Below are positions 41,675 through 50,458 of a stretch of 64,000 nt of DNA, in pieces. Each line of letters starts with the position of its first letter. The stretch's first letter is position 1. Source of the stretch: DATEDA01 sp963754305 (GTDB lineage: Bacteria > Pseudomonadota > Gammaproteobacteria > Burkholderiales > SG8-39); NCBI GenBank assembly GCA_963754305.1, contig CAVWFR010000051.1, positions 284,342 to 348,341 on the forward strand. Direction: 5' to 3'. A model generated the notes under the pieces. It made no database searches and was not told the origin of the DNA. It saw nothing but the letters and a program-made list of their open reading frames with translations. Made by a program: the position numbers and the translations under genes.

Positions 41675-42067
41675 TCACCTCTCCTGCCAGTTCTCCCTTC
41701 GATACTTCCGCCGCCGGTTGACCGCGAGCTGCTCGAGCTGCGGGAAGTCGCGGATCGCGCGCAGCACGGAGGTCGAGATGCGATGCGGCACCTCGCCGCA
41801 CTCGCGCGCGAACCGCGCGGCGAGGTCTTCGGAGTCGAGCGGGGGCGTCTCGGGGCCGTCGTGAAAGTGCCCGAGCCCCTTCTTCCACACCAGCGCGCGC
41901 TCGGCGTGGCCCACGCCGTAGCAGAGCTCGAGCCCGAGGATGTCGCCTTCGGGGTCCTGCCGCACGAAGAGGTCGAAGTAGTCGTCGTGGAACCAACGCC
42001 GGGTGGTGCCGGCGGCGTCCTGCGTGACGCCGGTGATTTCGCGTAGCACTGTGTCACTCCCAGTCAT
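41675..42067 (-). CDS. unknown 130-aa protein coupled to ptsI
   Basis: I do not recognise a named family. The protein is Asp/Arg-rich, soluble and has no signal or TM segment. A conserved-looking N-terminal part reads TRRWFHDDYFDLFVRQDPEGDILGLELCYGVGHAERALVWKKGLG. The C-terminus is basic with a predicted helix (VLRAIRDFPQLEQLAVNRRRKYRRE). Its ATG overlaps the ptsI stop by 4 bp (ATGA), so it is translated with the PTS phosphorelay and may be a partner or target of it. The opening aromatic/acidic stretch resembles conserved betaproteobacterial hypotheticals. Confidence 0.75.
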   Translation of the reverse strand: MTGSDTVLREITGVTQDAAGTTRRWFHDDYFDLFVRQDPEGDILGLELCYGVGHAERALVWKKGLGHFHDGPETPPLDSEDLAARFARECGEVPHRISTSVLRAIRDFPQLEQLAVNRRRKYRRENWQER

Positions 42068-43839
42068 GAATTCAGCTTGGCGAGCAGCGCGCGCGTGCGC
42101 TCCGCGTCTTCCGATCGCAGGATGCGCTGCGTCAGGATCTCGAGCTCCGGAATCGACGAGCGCAGGACCTGCTGCTTCACCGCGAGGAGCTGCGCCGGAT
42201 GCATCGAGAACTGGCGCAGCCCCAACCCGAGCAGGAGCCGCGTCAGCTCCAGCTCGCCGGCCATCTCGCCGCAGACCGCGACCGGCACGCCGGCCTTGGT
42301 CGCGGCCCGGATGGTGTGCGCGATCAGGAACAGCACGGCCGGGTGAAGCGGATCGTACAGGTGCGCGACGCTATCGTCGGTGCGGTCGATCGCGAGGGTG
42401 TACTGGATCAGGTCGTTGGTGCCGATCGAAACGAAGGCGAGCTTCTTCATGAAGCTCGCGACCGCGAGCGCCGCCGCCGGCACCTCGATCATGCCGCCCA
42501 CCGGGGCTTGCGCATCGTGGGGGATCCCGCTCTGCGAAAGGGTGTCTCGCGCCACCGCGACATAGTGCAGCACCTGGTCGATCTCGTGCGCGTGCGCGAT
42601 CATCGGCACCAGGACGCGCACCTTGCCGTAGTGCGACGCGCGCAGGATCGCGCGCAGCTGCGTGAGAAACATCTGCGGCTCGGCGAGGCAGAACCGGATC
42701 GCCCGCAGGCCGAGCGCCGGGTTCGGGCCTGCGAACTGCTCGCCGTTGAGGGTCTTGTCGGCGCCGAGATCCAGCGTGCGGATCGTGACCGGGCGGCCGT
42801 CCATCGCCTGCACCACCTGGCGGTAAGCTTCGAACTGCTCGTCCTCGTCCGGCAGATCGTCGCGATTGAGGAACAGGAACTCGCTGCGAAACAGGCCGAC
42901 GCCCATCGCGCCGGCCTCGAGCGCCTGGTCGACGTCCTCGGGCAGCTCGATATTCGCCGCCAGCTCGATCGGCACGCCCTCGACCGTCGCCGCGGGCGTG
43001 GTCTTCAGCCGCTTCAGCTTCTGGCGCTCGAGCCCGAACTGACCCTGGCGCAGCTGGTACTCGGCGAGCACCTGGCGGTCCGGGTTCACGATCAGCACGC
43101 CGGCGGCGCCGTCGACGATCAGGAGCTCGGCCTCGCGGACCATCTGCCGCGCGTGGTGCAGGCCGACGATCGCCGGCAGAGCGAGGCTACGCGCGACGAT
43201 CGCGGTGTGCGAGGTAACCCCGCCGAGGTCGGTCACGAAACCGGCGAACTGGTGCTGCTTGAAGAGGATCATGTCCGCCGGCGAAAAATCGTGCGCGACG
43301 ACGATGATGTTCTCCTCGTGCCCCGGCGGCGCCGGCGCGTGACCGGTGCCGAGCATGCCCTTCAGCACGCGCTCGACCACCTGCTGCACGTCGGCCTTGC
43401 GCTCGCGCAGGTACGCGTCCTCGATCTCCTCGAAGCGGCGGACCAGGATCTCCATCTGGTGCACCAGCGCCCATTCGGCGTTCCAGCGGCGGTTGCGGAT
43501 GAGCTCGCGCGGCGCGACCGAGAGCATCGAGTCGTTCAGGATCATGAGGTGCAGGTCGAGGAACGCGCCCATCTCGGCCGGCGCATCGGCGGGAACGGCG
43601 GCGTGCAGCCCCATGAACTCGCCGCGCACCTGCTCGATCGCGGTGTCGAACCGGGCGATCTCCGACTCGATCTCGGCGGTGGCGATCTCGTAGTGCCCCA
43701 CCTCCAACCGCGCGGTCGTGATCAGATGGGCGTAGCCGATCGCGATGCCGGCCGAGACGCCGGCGCCGTGCAGCGTGAAGCTCGCGCCCTTCTGAGAGTG
43801 GAGCGCCGCTTCGACCGTGGAGACTTCAGGTGAGCCCAT
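42064..43839 (-). CDS. ptsI: phosphoenolpyruvate-protein phosphotransferase (PTS enzyme I)
   Basis: A 591-aa EI that passes phosphate from PEP to HPr. The swivelling His is in GGVTSHTAIVAR (His211). The PEP-binding barrel has GVGLFRSEFLFLNRDDLP, TIRTLDLGADKTL, GLRAIRFCLAEPQMF and FVSIGTNDLIQYTLAIDR, with the catalytic Cys in PVAVCGEMAGE. The first ~18 residues precede the conserved domain, so a later start is possible. ptsH ends 6 bp upstream. With no EIIB/EIIC in the locus, this is the incomplete regulatory PTS common in betaproteobacteria. Confidence 0.96.
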   Translation of the reverse strand: MGSPEVSTVEAALHSQKGASFTLHGAGVSAGIAIGYAHLITTARLEVGHYEIATAEIESEIARFDTAIEQVRGEFMGLHAAVPADAPAEMGAFLDLHLMILNDSMLSVAPRELIRNRRWNAEWALVHQMEILVRRFEEIEDAYLRERKADVQQVVERVLKGMLGTGHAPAPPGHEENIIVVAHDFSPADMILFKQHQFAGFVTDLGGVTSHTAIVARSLALPAIVGLHHARQMVREAELLIVDGAAGVLIVNPDRQVLAEYQLRQGQFGLERQKLKRLKTTPAATVEGVPIELAANIELPEDVDQALEAGAMGVGLFRSEFLFLNRDDLPDEDEQFEAYRQVVQAMDGRPVTIRTLDLGADKTLNGEQFAGPNPALGLRAIRFCLAEPQMFLTQLRAILRASHYGKVRVLVPMIAHAHEIDQVLHYVAVARDTLSQSGIPHDAQAPVGGMIEVPAAALAVASFMKKLAFVSIGTNDLIQYTLAIDRTDDSVAHLYDPLHPAVLFLIAHTIRAATKAGVPVAVCGEMAGELELTRLLLGLGLRQFSMHPAQLLAVKQQVLRSSIPELEILTQRILRSEDAERTRALLAKLNS

Positions 43840-43845
43840 GCTCGA

Positions 43846-44115
43846 TCATTCGCCTTCGCCGAACTTGTCGTTCACCAGCGAGATTACCGCGTCGAGCGCG
43901 TCGTCCGCGTCCGCGCCCGCGGTCTCGATCGCGATCCGGCTGCCCTTGCCGGCGGCTAGCATCATGACGCCCATGATGCTCTTTGCGTTCACGCGCCGGC
44001 CGTTGCGCGACAGCCATACGTCGGCGCCGTACTTGGCCGCGACCTGCGTCAGCTTGGCCGCCGCCCGCGCGTGCAGGCCGAGTTTGTTCTGAATCTCAAC
44101 CTCGCGTTGCGGCAT
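43846..44115 (-). CDS. ptsH: phosphocarrier protein HPr
   Basis: An 89-aa HPr. The active His15 is in KLGLHARAA and the regulatory Ser46 in NAKSIMGVMML, so it may be a target of HPr kinase (hprK is not in this window). The ATG at 44115 is chosen because it places His15 and Ser46 exactly. The start overlaps the EIIA gene by 20 bp and the stop is 6 bp before ptsI. Confidence 0.96.
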   Translation of the reverse strand: MPQREVEIQNKLGLHARAAAKLTQVAAKYGADVWLSRNGRRVNAKSIMGVMMLAAGKGSRIAIETAGADADDALDAVISLVNDKFGEGE

Positions 44116-44509
44116 GCGCTTCGCTCTCGCCGAGATGCAGCACACCCTCGCGGCCGCCGCTGACCGCCTTGGCGACCACTTCGCCGAGCGGCTGGGTGCG
44201 GTAGGTGAGCGCGCGCACGAGCATCGGAAGGTTGACGCCCGAGACGATCTCGACCCGCCCCGGCGCCCCCAGCCGCGCGGCGATGTTCGACGGCGTGGCG
44301 CCGAGCATGTCGGTCAGCACGAGCACGCCATCACCCTCGTCCAGCTGCCGCACCAGGTCCTGCGCCTGCGGCAGGATCGCATCGGGGTCGTCGTGCACCG
44401 TGATGCCGACTTGGCGCACGCGCAAGGGTCGCTTCCCGAGCACGTGGCTCGCGCAGTGGATCAACGCTTCGCCGAACGCGCCATGCGCAACGATGAGGAT
44501 TCCGACCAT
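44096..44509 (-). CDS. PTS mannose/fructose-family EIIA component
   Basis: A 137-aa EIIA of the mannose superfamily. The phosphorylated His9 is in GILIVAHGAFGEAL. Conserved VLVLTDMLGATPSNIAAR and VSGVNLPMLVRAL follow. Without EIIB, C or D partners it probably acts as a regulatory phospho-acceptor (ManX-like), receiving phosphate from HPr. First gene of the EIIA-ptsH-ptsI unit. Confidence 0.92.
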   Translation of the reverse strand: MVGILIVAHGAFGEALIHCASHVLGKRPLRVRQVGITVHDDPDAILPQAQDLVRQLDEGDGVLVLTDMLGATPSNIAARLGAPGRVEIVSGVNLPMLVRALTYRTQPLGEVVAKAVSGGREGVLHLGESEAHAATRG

Positions 44510-44527
44510 GGCTGCAACCCGCTCTAA

Positions 44528-44544
44528 CCTGCTGCTACAGCAGG
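44528..44544. terminator. hairpin between gshB and the PTS operon
   Basis: Perfect 7-bp inverted repeat CCTGCTG-CTA-CAGCAGG in the 72-bp gap after gshB and before the EIIA start. It could terminate gshAB transcription, but no T-run is seen; it may equally be a leader element of the PTS mRNA. Confidence 0.4.
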
Positions 44545-44581
44545 AAATACCGCAAGTTTACCCCCAGCTGCGCAGGCCGGA

Positions 44582-45589
44582 CTACCCCCAGCGGAGCGGT
44601 GTCGCCCCAGGGCGCGCGGCCACCGCCGTCTCCAGCGCGTCGAGGAACATGCCGGCGACGTCGCAGCCGGTCTGCTGGGCGATCTCCTGGAAACAGGTCG
44701 GGCTGGTGACGTTGACCTCGGTGAGCCAGTCGCCGATCACGTCGAGCCCTACGAGCAGCAGCCCCCGGTGCCAGGCGAGCGGTCCGATGTGCGCCGCGAT
44801 CTCGCGATCGCGGGGGGTGAGCGGCCGGGCGACGCCGGTGCCGCCCGCGGCGAGGTTGCCGCGCGACTCACCGGTCTTCGGGATCCGCGCCAGCGCGTAG
44901 GGCACCGGTTCGCCGGCGATCAGGAGCACGCGCTTGTCGCCGTCGCGGATCTCGGGGATGTACCGCTGCGCCATGATCGAGCGGGTCCCGTTGGCGGTGA
45001 GCGTCTCGATGATCACGTTGCGGTTGGGGTCGCGATCGGCCACGCGAAACACACCCGCGCCGCCGTGGCCCGACAGCGGCTTGAGGACAACGTCGCCGTG
45101 CTCGTCGATGAAGCGCTGCAACTCGACCTCGAGCCGCGTCGCAACCGTCGGCACGATGAACTGCGGGAACTCGGCGAGCGCGAGCTTCTCGCTGTGATCG
45201 CGGATGGCGCGCGGATCGTTGAACACGCGCGCGCCCTCCCGCACCGCGACTTCGAGCAGCCAGGTGCTGGTGACGTACTCGAGGTCGAACGGCGGGTCCT
45301 TGCGCATCAGCACAGCGTCGAATTCGGCGAGCGGCGTCTGGTTTGCGGGCTGCTCGAGCCGGTACCAGTCGTCGTCGTGCAGCGCCGGGTTGCCCAGATA
45401 CTTGTCGGCATCGAGCAGGCGCAGGCGCGAGTGCTCCGCGAGCACCCGCCCGCCGCGCCACATCACGGCATCCTGCAGCGCGAAGTGAAGCTCGTGCCCG
45501 CGCCGCCCGGCCTCGACGAGCATGGCGAAGGAGGTGTCCTTGTAGGTCTTGAGGGTCGGAAGCGGGTCGAGGATGAAGAGCAGCTTCAT
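44582..45589 (-). CDS. gshB: glutathione synthetase
   Basis: A 335-aa ATP-grasp ligase adding Gly to gamma-Glu-Cys. GshB features: FILDPLPTLKTYKDTSFAMLVEAGRRGHEL at the N-terminus, RKDPPFDLEYVTSTWLL, the ATP-grasp GDVVLKPLSGHGGAGVF, and the C-terminal GLDVIGDWLTEVNVTSPTC. The ATG at 45589 starts exactly at the conserved MKLLFILDPL. gshA lies 46 bp upstream on the same strand. Confidence 0.96.
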   Translation of the reverse strand: MKLLFILDPLPTLKTYKDTSFAMLVEAGRRGHELHFALQDAVMWRGGRVLAEHSRLRLLDADKYLGNPALHDDDWYRLEQPANQTPLAEFDAVLMRKDPPFDLEYVTSTWLLEVAVREGARVFNDPRAIRDHSEKLALAEFPQFIVPTVATRLEVELQRFIDEHGDVVLKPLSGHGGAGVFRVADRDPNRNVIIETLTANGTRSIMAQRYIPEIRDGDKRVLLIAGEPVPYALARIPKTGESRGNLAAGGTGVARPLTPRDREIAAHIGPLAWHRGLLLVGLDVIGDWLTEVNVTSPTCFQEIAQQTGCDVAGMFLDALETAVAARPGATPLRWG

Positions 45590-45635
45590 GCGACGTGGCT
45601 CCGGACGCGGGCCGCGGCTCGCATCCCGCGGCTGG

Positions 45636-46916
45636 CTACTGTTCCGGGGCGGTCTCTTCCAGCTCGATGGCCGCCGCGAGCAGCGCGAGCCGGGCGACGA
45701 CGCCGTAGACATAGAACCGGTTGGGCGTCGCGTCGGGATTGGCGAAGTGGTCGGGCTGGGTACAACAGTTCTCGAACGCGAGCGGCTCGAAGTGCATGCC
45801 GGGCGCGTTCAGGTTCTCGTCCTTCCCGCGACTCGTGTGCACGCGGTAGAAGCCGCCGATGACGTAGCGGTCGATCATGTAGACCACCGGCTCGGCGACC
45901 GCGTCGTTCACCGTCTCGAAGGTGTGCACGCCTTCCTGGATGATCACCTCGCGCACCTCGAGTCCTTCCTTCACCACCGCCATCTTCTTGCGCTCGTCGC
46001 GGTTCAGGCCGCGCACGTCGTCCGGACTCTTCGCCATCAGGATGCCCATGCCGTAGGTGCCGGCGTCCGCCTTGACGACGACATACGGCTGCTCCTTGAT
46101 CCCGTACTCGAGGTACTTGGCGCGGATCAGCGGCAGCAGCGCCTCGACATTCGCGGCGAGACACTCTTCGCCGCTCTTTTCCTTGAAGTCCACCTCGCCG
46201 CAGCGCGCGAGATACGGGTTGATGAGCCAGGGGTCGATCGCCAGGAGCTGCGCGAACTCGTTCGCCACCCGCTCGTAGCGACCGAAGTGGTTCGACTTGC
46301 GCCGCACCGCCCAGCCGGCATGAAGCGGCGGCAGCACCCACTGCTCGTGAAGCCCCTCGAGGATCTTGGGCACACCGGCGGACAGATCGTTGTTGAGCAG
46401 GATCGTGCATGGATCGAAATCGGCCAACCCGAGCCGTGCACCCTGCCTCACGAGCGGTTCGAGGAGCAGGGCGGGGTTGTCGGGCACCGCGATCTCGGTC
46501 GGCGAGCTGATCTCCGGATTGAGCGTGCCGAGCCGCACGTTGAGCCCCGCCTGGCGCAGGATCGTGCGCAGCCGCGCAACGTTCTGGAGGTAGAACTGGT
46601 TGCGCGTGTGGTTCTCGGGGATGAGGAGCAGATTCTTCGCGTCCGGACAGATACGCTCGATCGCCGTCATCGACGCCTGCACCGCGAGCGGGAGGAACTG
46701 CGCGTTGAGGTTGTTGAACCCGCCGGGGAAGAGGTTGGTGTCGACCGGCGCGAGCTTGAAGCCGGAATTGCGCAGATCGACCGACGCGTAAAACGGCGGC
46801 GTGTGCTCCTGCCACTGCGTCCGGAACCAGTGCTCCACGGCGGCGCTCGAGTCCAGGATGCGGCGCTCGAGGTCGGCGAGCGGACCGCTGGCGGCAATCG
46901 TTAGTGCGGGGATCAT
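45636..46916 (-). CDS. gshA: glutamate-cysteine ligase (non-E. coli proteobacterial type)
   Basis: A 426-aa protein of the TIGR02049-type GshA found in beta- and some gammaproteobacteria. Segments: SVDLRNSGFKLAPVDTNLFPGGFNNLN, LLLIPENHTRNQFYLQNVARL, ILLNNDLSAGVPKILEGL, YVVVKADAGTYGMGILM, and EPVVYMIDRYVIGGFYRVHT. It catalyses the first step of glutathione synthesis. Paired with gshB downstream. A TAGAAT -10-like box and a nested hairpin lie just upstream (46950-46996). Confidence 0.94.
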   Translation of the reverse strand: MIPALTIAASGPLADLERRILDSSAAVEHWFRTQWQEHTPPFYASVDLRNSGFKLAPVDTNLFPGGFNNLNAQFLPLAVQASMTAIERICPDAKNLLLIPENHTRNQFYLQNVARLRTILRQAGLNVRLGTLNPEISSPTEIAVPDNPALLLEPLVRQGARLGLADFDPCTILLNNDLSAGVPKILEGLHEQWVLPPLHAGWAVRRKSNHFGRYERVANEFAQLLAIDPWLINPYLARCGEVDFKEKSGEECLAANVEALLPLIRAKYLEYGIKEQPYVVVKADAGTYGMGILMAKSPDDVRGLNRDERKKMAVVKEGLEVREVIIQEGVHTFETVNDAVAEPVVYMIDRYVIGGFYRVHTSRGKDENLNAPGMHFEPLAFENCCTQPDHFANPDATPNRFYVYGVVARLALLAAAIELEETAPEQ

Positions 46917-46949
46917 CTGGATCTTCTCGATTTCTGCGGGCGATTCGCG

Positions 46950-46996
46950 ATTCTAGCCCGACCGCCGGTGAGGGCCAGCGCCCTTTCGGGCGGTCG
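46950..46996 (-). promoter_or_regulatory. gshA upstream region: -10-like box plus nested palindrome
   Basis: Minus-strand TAGAAT at 46950-46955 lies 34 bp before gshA. Immediately behind it CGACCGCC/GGCGGTCG (46959-46966 and 46989-46996) encloses AGGGC/GCCCT (46971-46975 and 46980-46984). The palindrome spans where RNA polymerase would contact the spacer and -35, so it may be an operator, or simply a hairpin. Confidence 0.35.
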
Positions 46997-47328
46997 AGGT
47001 CGCGGGGCCGCTCGGGCCAATGCTACCCTCGTCTCGCGCCGGCGCTACGACCTATTGCTACGTTACTTCTACAGCACGCCGGCCTGAGCAACGGCGGAGC
47101 CATAACCGCATCAATCGTCGTTCAGGGCGCGCTCACCGCGCTCGCTGCAGCGCGAAGCGGAAAGGCGAACCGGCCCAAAGACCTTCACGCTCGGCACCGC
47201 CTCCGTCGGCGGCAGGTCTGGGCGAGCCTCGTCAACGAGAGTGGCGGCCGCGGCGCGACGATGGAACAAGAGGGCACGGCGGCGTGCAGAATCCCCCGGC
47301 CGAATGGTCCGCTCGCGCGCCGCGCGCG
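46997..47328. other. noncoding stretch between tctA and gshA
   Basis: About 330 bp beyond the gshA palindrome with no supportable gene. The open frames here are Arg/Pro-rich, lack ribosome-binding sites and have no recognisable domains. Slightly lower GC near 47050-47120 is the only compositional change noticed. I see no repeat, tRNA or obvious terminator in it. Confidence 0.5.
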
Positions 47329-48825
47329 CTACGCTGGCGCGGCGACCCGCCGGCGTGACCACAGCCACCGTGCCACCGGCCACAGCCAAACCAGGATGGT
47401 CACGATTCCAAGTCCCGCGGCAATCGGCCGTTCGAAGAAACCTATAAACCGCCCGTCGGACTTGATCATCGAGGTGATGAAGTGCTCCTCGAGCATGGTG
47501 CCGAGGATCACGCCGAGGATGGCCGGTGCGACCGGGTAGCCGTTCTGCTCCATGAAATAGGCGACCACGCCAAACACCAGGATCACGCCCACCGCGAACA
47601 CCGTGTTGTTGATCGCGAACGCACCCACGATGCAGAACAGCAGGATCACCGGCATGAGCAGGTTGCGCGGCACCTCGAGGATGCGCTTGGCGGCCTTGAT
47701 GCACGCCCAGCCGAACGGGATCATCAGCAGGTTGGCGAGAAAGAACGTCAGGAATATCGCGTAGATCTGCTCCGGGTTGTTCATGAAGATCGCAGGCCCC
47801 GGGTTCATGCCTTTGATGTACAGCACGCCGATCACGATGGCGGTGATCGAGTCGCCCGGGATGCCGAACACGAGCGCGGGGATCCACGCGCCGGCGAGGG
47901 CGCTGTTGTTCGCCGCGCCCGACTCGATCAACCCCTCGACATGACCGGTGCCGAACTTCTCCGGCTCCTTGGAGAACTTCTTCGACATCGCGTACGAGAT
48001 CCACGCCGCGATGTCGGCCCCGGCCCCGGGCAGCGCGCCGATCGCGGTGCCGAGGACGCTGCCGCGGAGGATCGAGGTCCAGTACCGCTTCGTGTAACCC
48101 CACATGCCGCGGAAGACGTTGCCGATCTGGCGCGTGAACGGCTGCCCCGCGCTGCTCGTCTCCACCGCATAGCGCAGGATCTCCGACACCGCGAACATCC
48201 CGATCATCATCGGGATCAGGCCGACTGAGCCCAGCAGCTCGATCGAGCCGAACGTGAAGCGCGGATGGCCGGCCGGGTTGTCGAGGCCGATCGACGCGAT
48301 GAGGAGCCCTGCGAGCAGGGACACGATGCCCTTCACCGCATCGCCGACGCTGATGAACACCGCGCACGTAAGCCCGAGCAGCACCAGCCAGAAGTATTCG
48401 AACGAGCTGAAGCGCACCGCGATCTCGGCGAGCGCCGGCGCGGAAGTGACCAGCACCACGCTGCCGAACAGCCCGCCGATTACGCTGAAGACGAGGCCAG
48501 CGCCGAGCGCGGTCTCCGCGAGCCCTTTCTTCGTCATCGCGTAGGCCTCGTCCACGTACGCTGCCGAGGCCGGCGTGCCCGGGATGCGCATCAGCGCCCC
48601 CGGAATGTCGCCGGAGAAGATCGCCATCGCTGTCGCGGTCACGATCGATGCGATCGCCGGGACCGGAGGCATGAAGAACGTGACCGGCACGAGCAGCGCC
48701 GTCGCCATCGTCGCGGTGAGGCCCGGCACCGCGCCGACGAAGAGCCCGAACGCCGCCGAAGCGAGGATCACGGCGATCGTGTAGGGCTCGAACACGAGCC
48801 CGAACGCGGTCAGGATGTCGGCCAT
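47329..48825 (-). CDS. tctA: tripartite tricarboxylate transporter large membrane subunit
   Basis: A 498-aa polytopic protein (about 12 TM segments) of the TctA family. Hallmarks: GLFVGAVPGLTATMATALLVP, SGDIPGALMRIPGTPASAA, GLIPMMIGMFAVSEIL, IGALPGAGADIAAWISYAMSKKFSKEPEKFGTGHVEGLI and PALVFGIPGDSITAIVIG. It is the translocation subunit of a Na+-coupled carboxylate importer with the TctB and TctC proteins encoded just upstream. It starts 1 bp after the tctB stop. Confidence 0.95.
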   Translation of the reverse strand: MADILTAFGLVFEPYTIAVILASAAFGLFVGAVPGLTATMATALLVPVTFFMPPVPAIASIVTATAMAIFSGDIPGALMRIPGTPASAAYVDEAYAMTKKGLAETALGAGLVFSVIGGLFGSVVLVTSAPALAEIAVRFSSFEYFWLVLLGLTCAVFISVGDAVKGIVSLLAGLLIASIGLDNPAGHPRFTFGSIELLGSVGLIPMMIGMFAVSEILRYAVETSSAGQPFTRQIGNVFRGMWGYTKRYWTSILRGSVLGTAIGALPGAGADIAAWISYAMSKKFSKEPEKFGTGHVEGLIESGAANNSALAGAWIPALVFGIPGDSITAIVIGVLYIKGMNPGPAIFMNNPEQIYAIFLTFFLANLLMIPFGWACIKAAKRILEVPRNLLMPVILLFCIVGAFAINNTVFAVGVILVFGVVAYFMEQNGYPVAPAILGVILGTMLEEHFITSMIKSDGRFIGFFERPIAAGLGIVTILVWLWPVARWLWSRRRVAAPA

Positions 48826-48826
48826 C

Positions 48827-49294
48827 TCACCATAGGACGGGCGCGAGCACGCCCCACGGCAGGGGGACGCGCAGCAGCTTGTAGAACAGCGTGTGGATCA
48901 CGAGCGTCGCGACGATCGCGACGACGATCGCGGGCAGGGGCCGCACCCGCAGCTTGAGAAACAATGCGACGAGGCAGATCGTCGCGGTCGGAATGAATCC
49001 CAGCGTCCCGGCGACCGCGATGTAGAAGACGAGGACGGCGCAGATCGCGAGGAAGTTGGTGACGAGCGACGGGTCGCGCATCCACGTCGCTAGCGACACC
49101 AGCGGGCCCCGCTTGTGGAAGCCGCGCCGGATGAGCAGTCCCCCGCAGGCGATCAGCCCGACCGCGATGACGCCGGGGAAGAGCGCCGGGCCGTAGTTCT
49201 GGCCCGGGATCAACGGGTAGGCCTGGATGTGGACGAGGATCGCGATGGCGAGCGCCACCAGGCAGGTACCGACAATGGCGTCGTTGACCTTCAT
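48827..49294 (-). CDS. tctB: tripartite tricarboxylate transporter small membrane subunit
   Basis: A 155-aa four-TM protein of the TctB family (AIVGTCLVALAIAILVHIQ, LFPGVIAVGLIACGGLLIRRG, NFLAICAVLVFYIAVAGTLGFIP, PAIVVAIVATLVIHTLFY). The ATG at 49294 (MKVNDAIVG) is chosen; the longer frame (RLAPGWHRD) is translation of a dispersed repeat and should not be included. Middle gene of tctC-tctB-tctA. Confidence 0.9.
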   Translation of the reverse strand: MKVNDAIVGTCLVALAIAILVHIQAYPLIPGQNYGPALFPGVIAVGLIACGGLLIRRGFHKRGPLVSLATWMRDPSLVTNFLAICAVLVFYIAVAGTLGFIPTATICLVALFLKLRVRPLPAIVVAIVATLVIHTLFYKLLRVPLPWGVLAPVLW

Positions 49295-49302
49295 GTCCCG
49301 AT

Positions 49303-49370
49303 GCCATCCCGGCGCAAGCCGCAATCCAGTGCGTGCCCGAGCACCTGGATCCCGGTGTTCGCCGCGATGA
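49303..49370. repeat. head-to-head degenerate repeat pair in the tctC-tctB gap
   Basis: CATCCCGGCGCAAGCC...ATCCAG (about 49304-49329) is a reverse-complement-oriented copy of the CTGGATCCCGGCTTGCGCCGGGATG element. CCTGGATCCCGG...GCGATGATG (49344-49370) is a diverged copy in the direct orientation. Together they form a BIME-like inverted pair inside the transporter operon, where they could modulate relative expression of receptor and permease. Confidence 0.5.
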
Positions 49371-49385
49371 TGCGCTAGGCGCGCG

Positions 49386-50357
49386 TCACTTCACGATCCC
49401 GACCGCCTTCATCGTCGCGCCGAGGTCGTTCGACGACTTTTCCATGAACTGCGCGAACTCCGCCGGCGGGAGGTAGATCACGCCGAACCCGCGGCTCGCC
49501 ATGAAATCCTTGTAGTCTTTCGAATCATAAGCGCTCTTCACCGCCGCGACGAGCCGCGCCTCCACGTCCTTGGGGATCCCCTTCGGTGCCGCCATGCCGC
49601 GCCACGCCGCCATCGCCCAATCGGTGCCGAGCGCGCTCTTCAGCGGCGGGACGTTCGGATAGAGCGACGGCGGCTTCGCGTCCATGATCGCGAGGCTCTT
49701 GACCTTGCCGGCGTCGATCAGCGACCGCGCCTCGGGGATCGAGCACGGCACGACGTCGACGCCCCCCGCGACGAGATCCTGCAGCCCGGGGGCGGCGCCG
49801 TTCGACGGCACCCAGGGCGCGGCGGCGGGGTCGATGTTCAGGCTCTTCAGCATCCCCGCGATCGAGAGGTGCCAGATGCCGCCCTGGCCGGTGCCGGAGG
49901 CCTTCAGCTTGCCCGGGTTCGCCTTGATCGCATCGACGAGCTCCTTCGCCGTCTTGTACGGCGAGTCGGCGCGAACCTGGAGGCCCGCCGGGTCGGCGTT
50001 CATTAGCCCGAGCGGCGTGTACGACGCGCCGGTGAGCTTGGTCAGTCCCTGCCAATGCATCATCCCGATCTCGACGGTGATGAGACCGACCGTATAACCA
50101 TCGGCCGTTGCCTCGGCGATCGCCGAGTGCCCGACGACGCCGTTGCCGCCGGTGCGGTTCACGACGTTGATCGGTTGCTTGAGCTCCTTCTCCATGATCG
50201 CGGCGATGATGCGCGCGGTGGCGTCGGTGCCGCCGCCGGCGCCCCACGGCACGACGAGTGTGATGGGACGGTTGGGAAACTGTGCGGCCGCAGGTGCGAC
50301 GAGCGCGGCGGCGACGATGGCAGCGGCGGCGAGCCGCGCGAGGGTACGGCGAAGCAT
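49386..50357 (-). CDS. tctC: tripartite tricarboxylate transporter receptor TctC (Bug family)
   Basis: A 323-aa periplasmic receptor. Signal peptide MLRRTLARLAAAAIVAAALVAPAAAQ, mature PNRPITLVVPWGAGGGTDATARI, NVVNRTGGNGVVGH, and KSAYDSKDYKDFMASRGFGV at the C-terminus. The VPYKG segment is replaced by APWVPSNGAAP, as in one Bug subgroup. The ATG at 50357 has a strong AAGGAGG a few bases upstream. First gene of a complete tctCBA operon; substrate unknown. Confidence 0.9.
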   Translation of the reverse strand: MLRRTLARLAAAAIVAAALVAPAAAQFPNRPITLVVPWGAGGGTDATARIIAAIMEKELKQPINVVNRTGGNGVVGHSAIAEATADGYTVGLITVEIGMMHWQGLTKLTGASYTPLGLMNADPAGLQVRADSPYKTAKELVDAIKANPGKLKASGTGQGGIWHLSIAGMLKSLNIDPAAAPWVPSNGAAPGLQDLVAGGVDVVPCSIPEARSLIDAGKVKSLAIMDAKPPSLYPNVPPLKSALGTDWAMAAWRGMAAPKGIPKDVEARLVAAVKSAYDSKDYKDFMASRGFGVIYLPPAEFAQFMEKSSNDLGATMKAVGIVK

Positions 50358-50458
50358 GTGTCCTCCTTCGTTGGATCGCCGCGCGCGGGATCGATGTTCT
50401 TGTGGCGCGGCGGGGTGCGGCGAGGATTTCACGCCGGGCGCGGGCTGTCAACGCAAGC

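Noticed and set aside
47020..47358. Possible 112-aa gene in the tctA-gshA gap
   Set aside because: No ribosome-binding site, Arg/Pro-rich composition, and it runs into tctA on the opposite strand.
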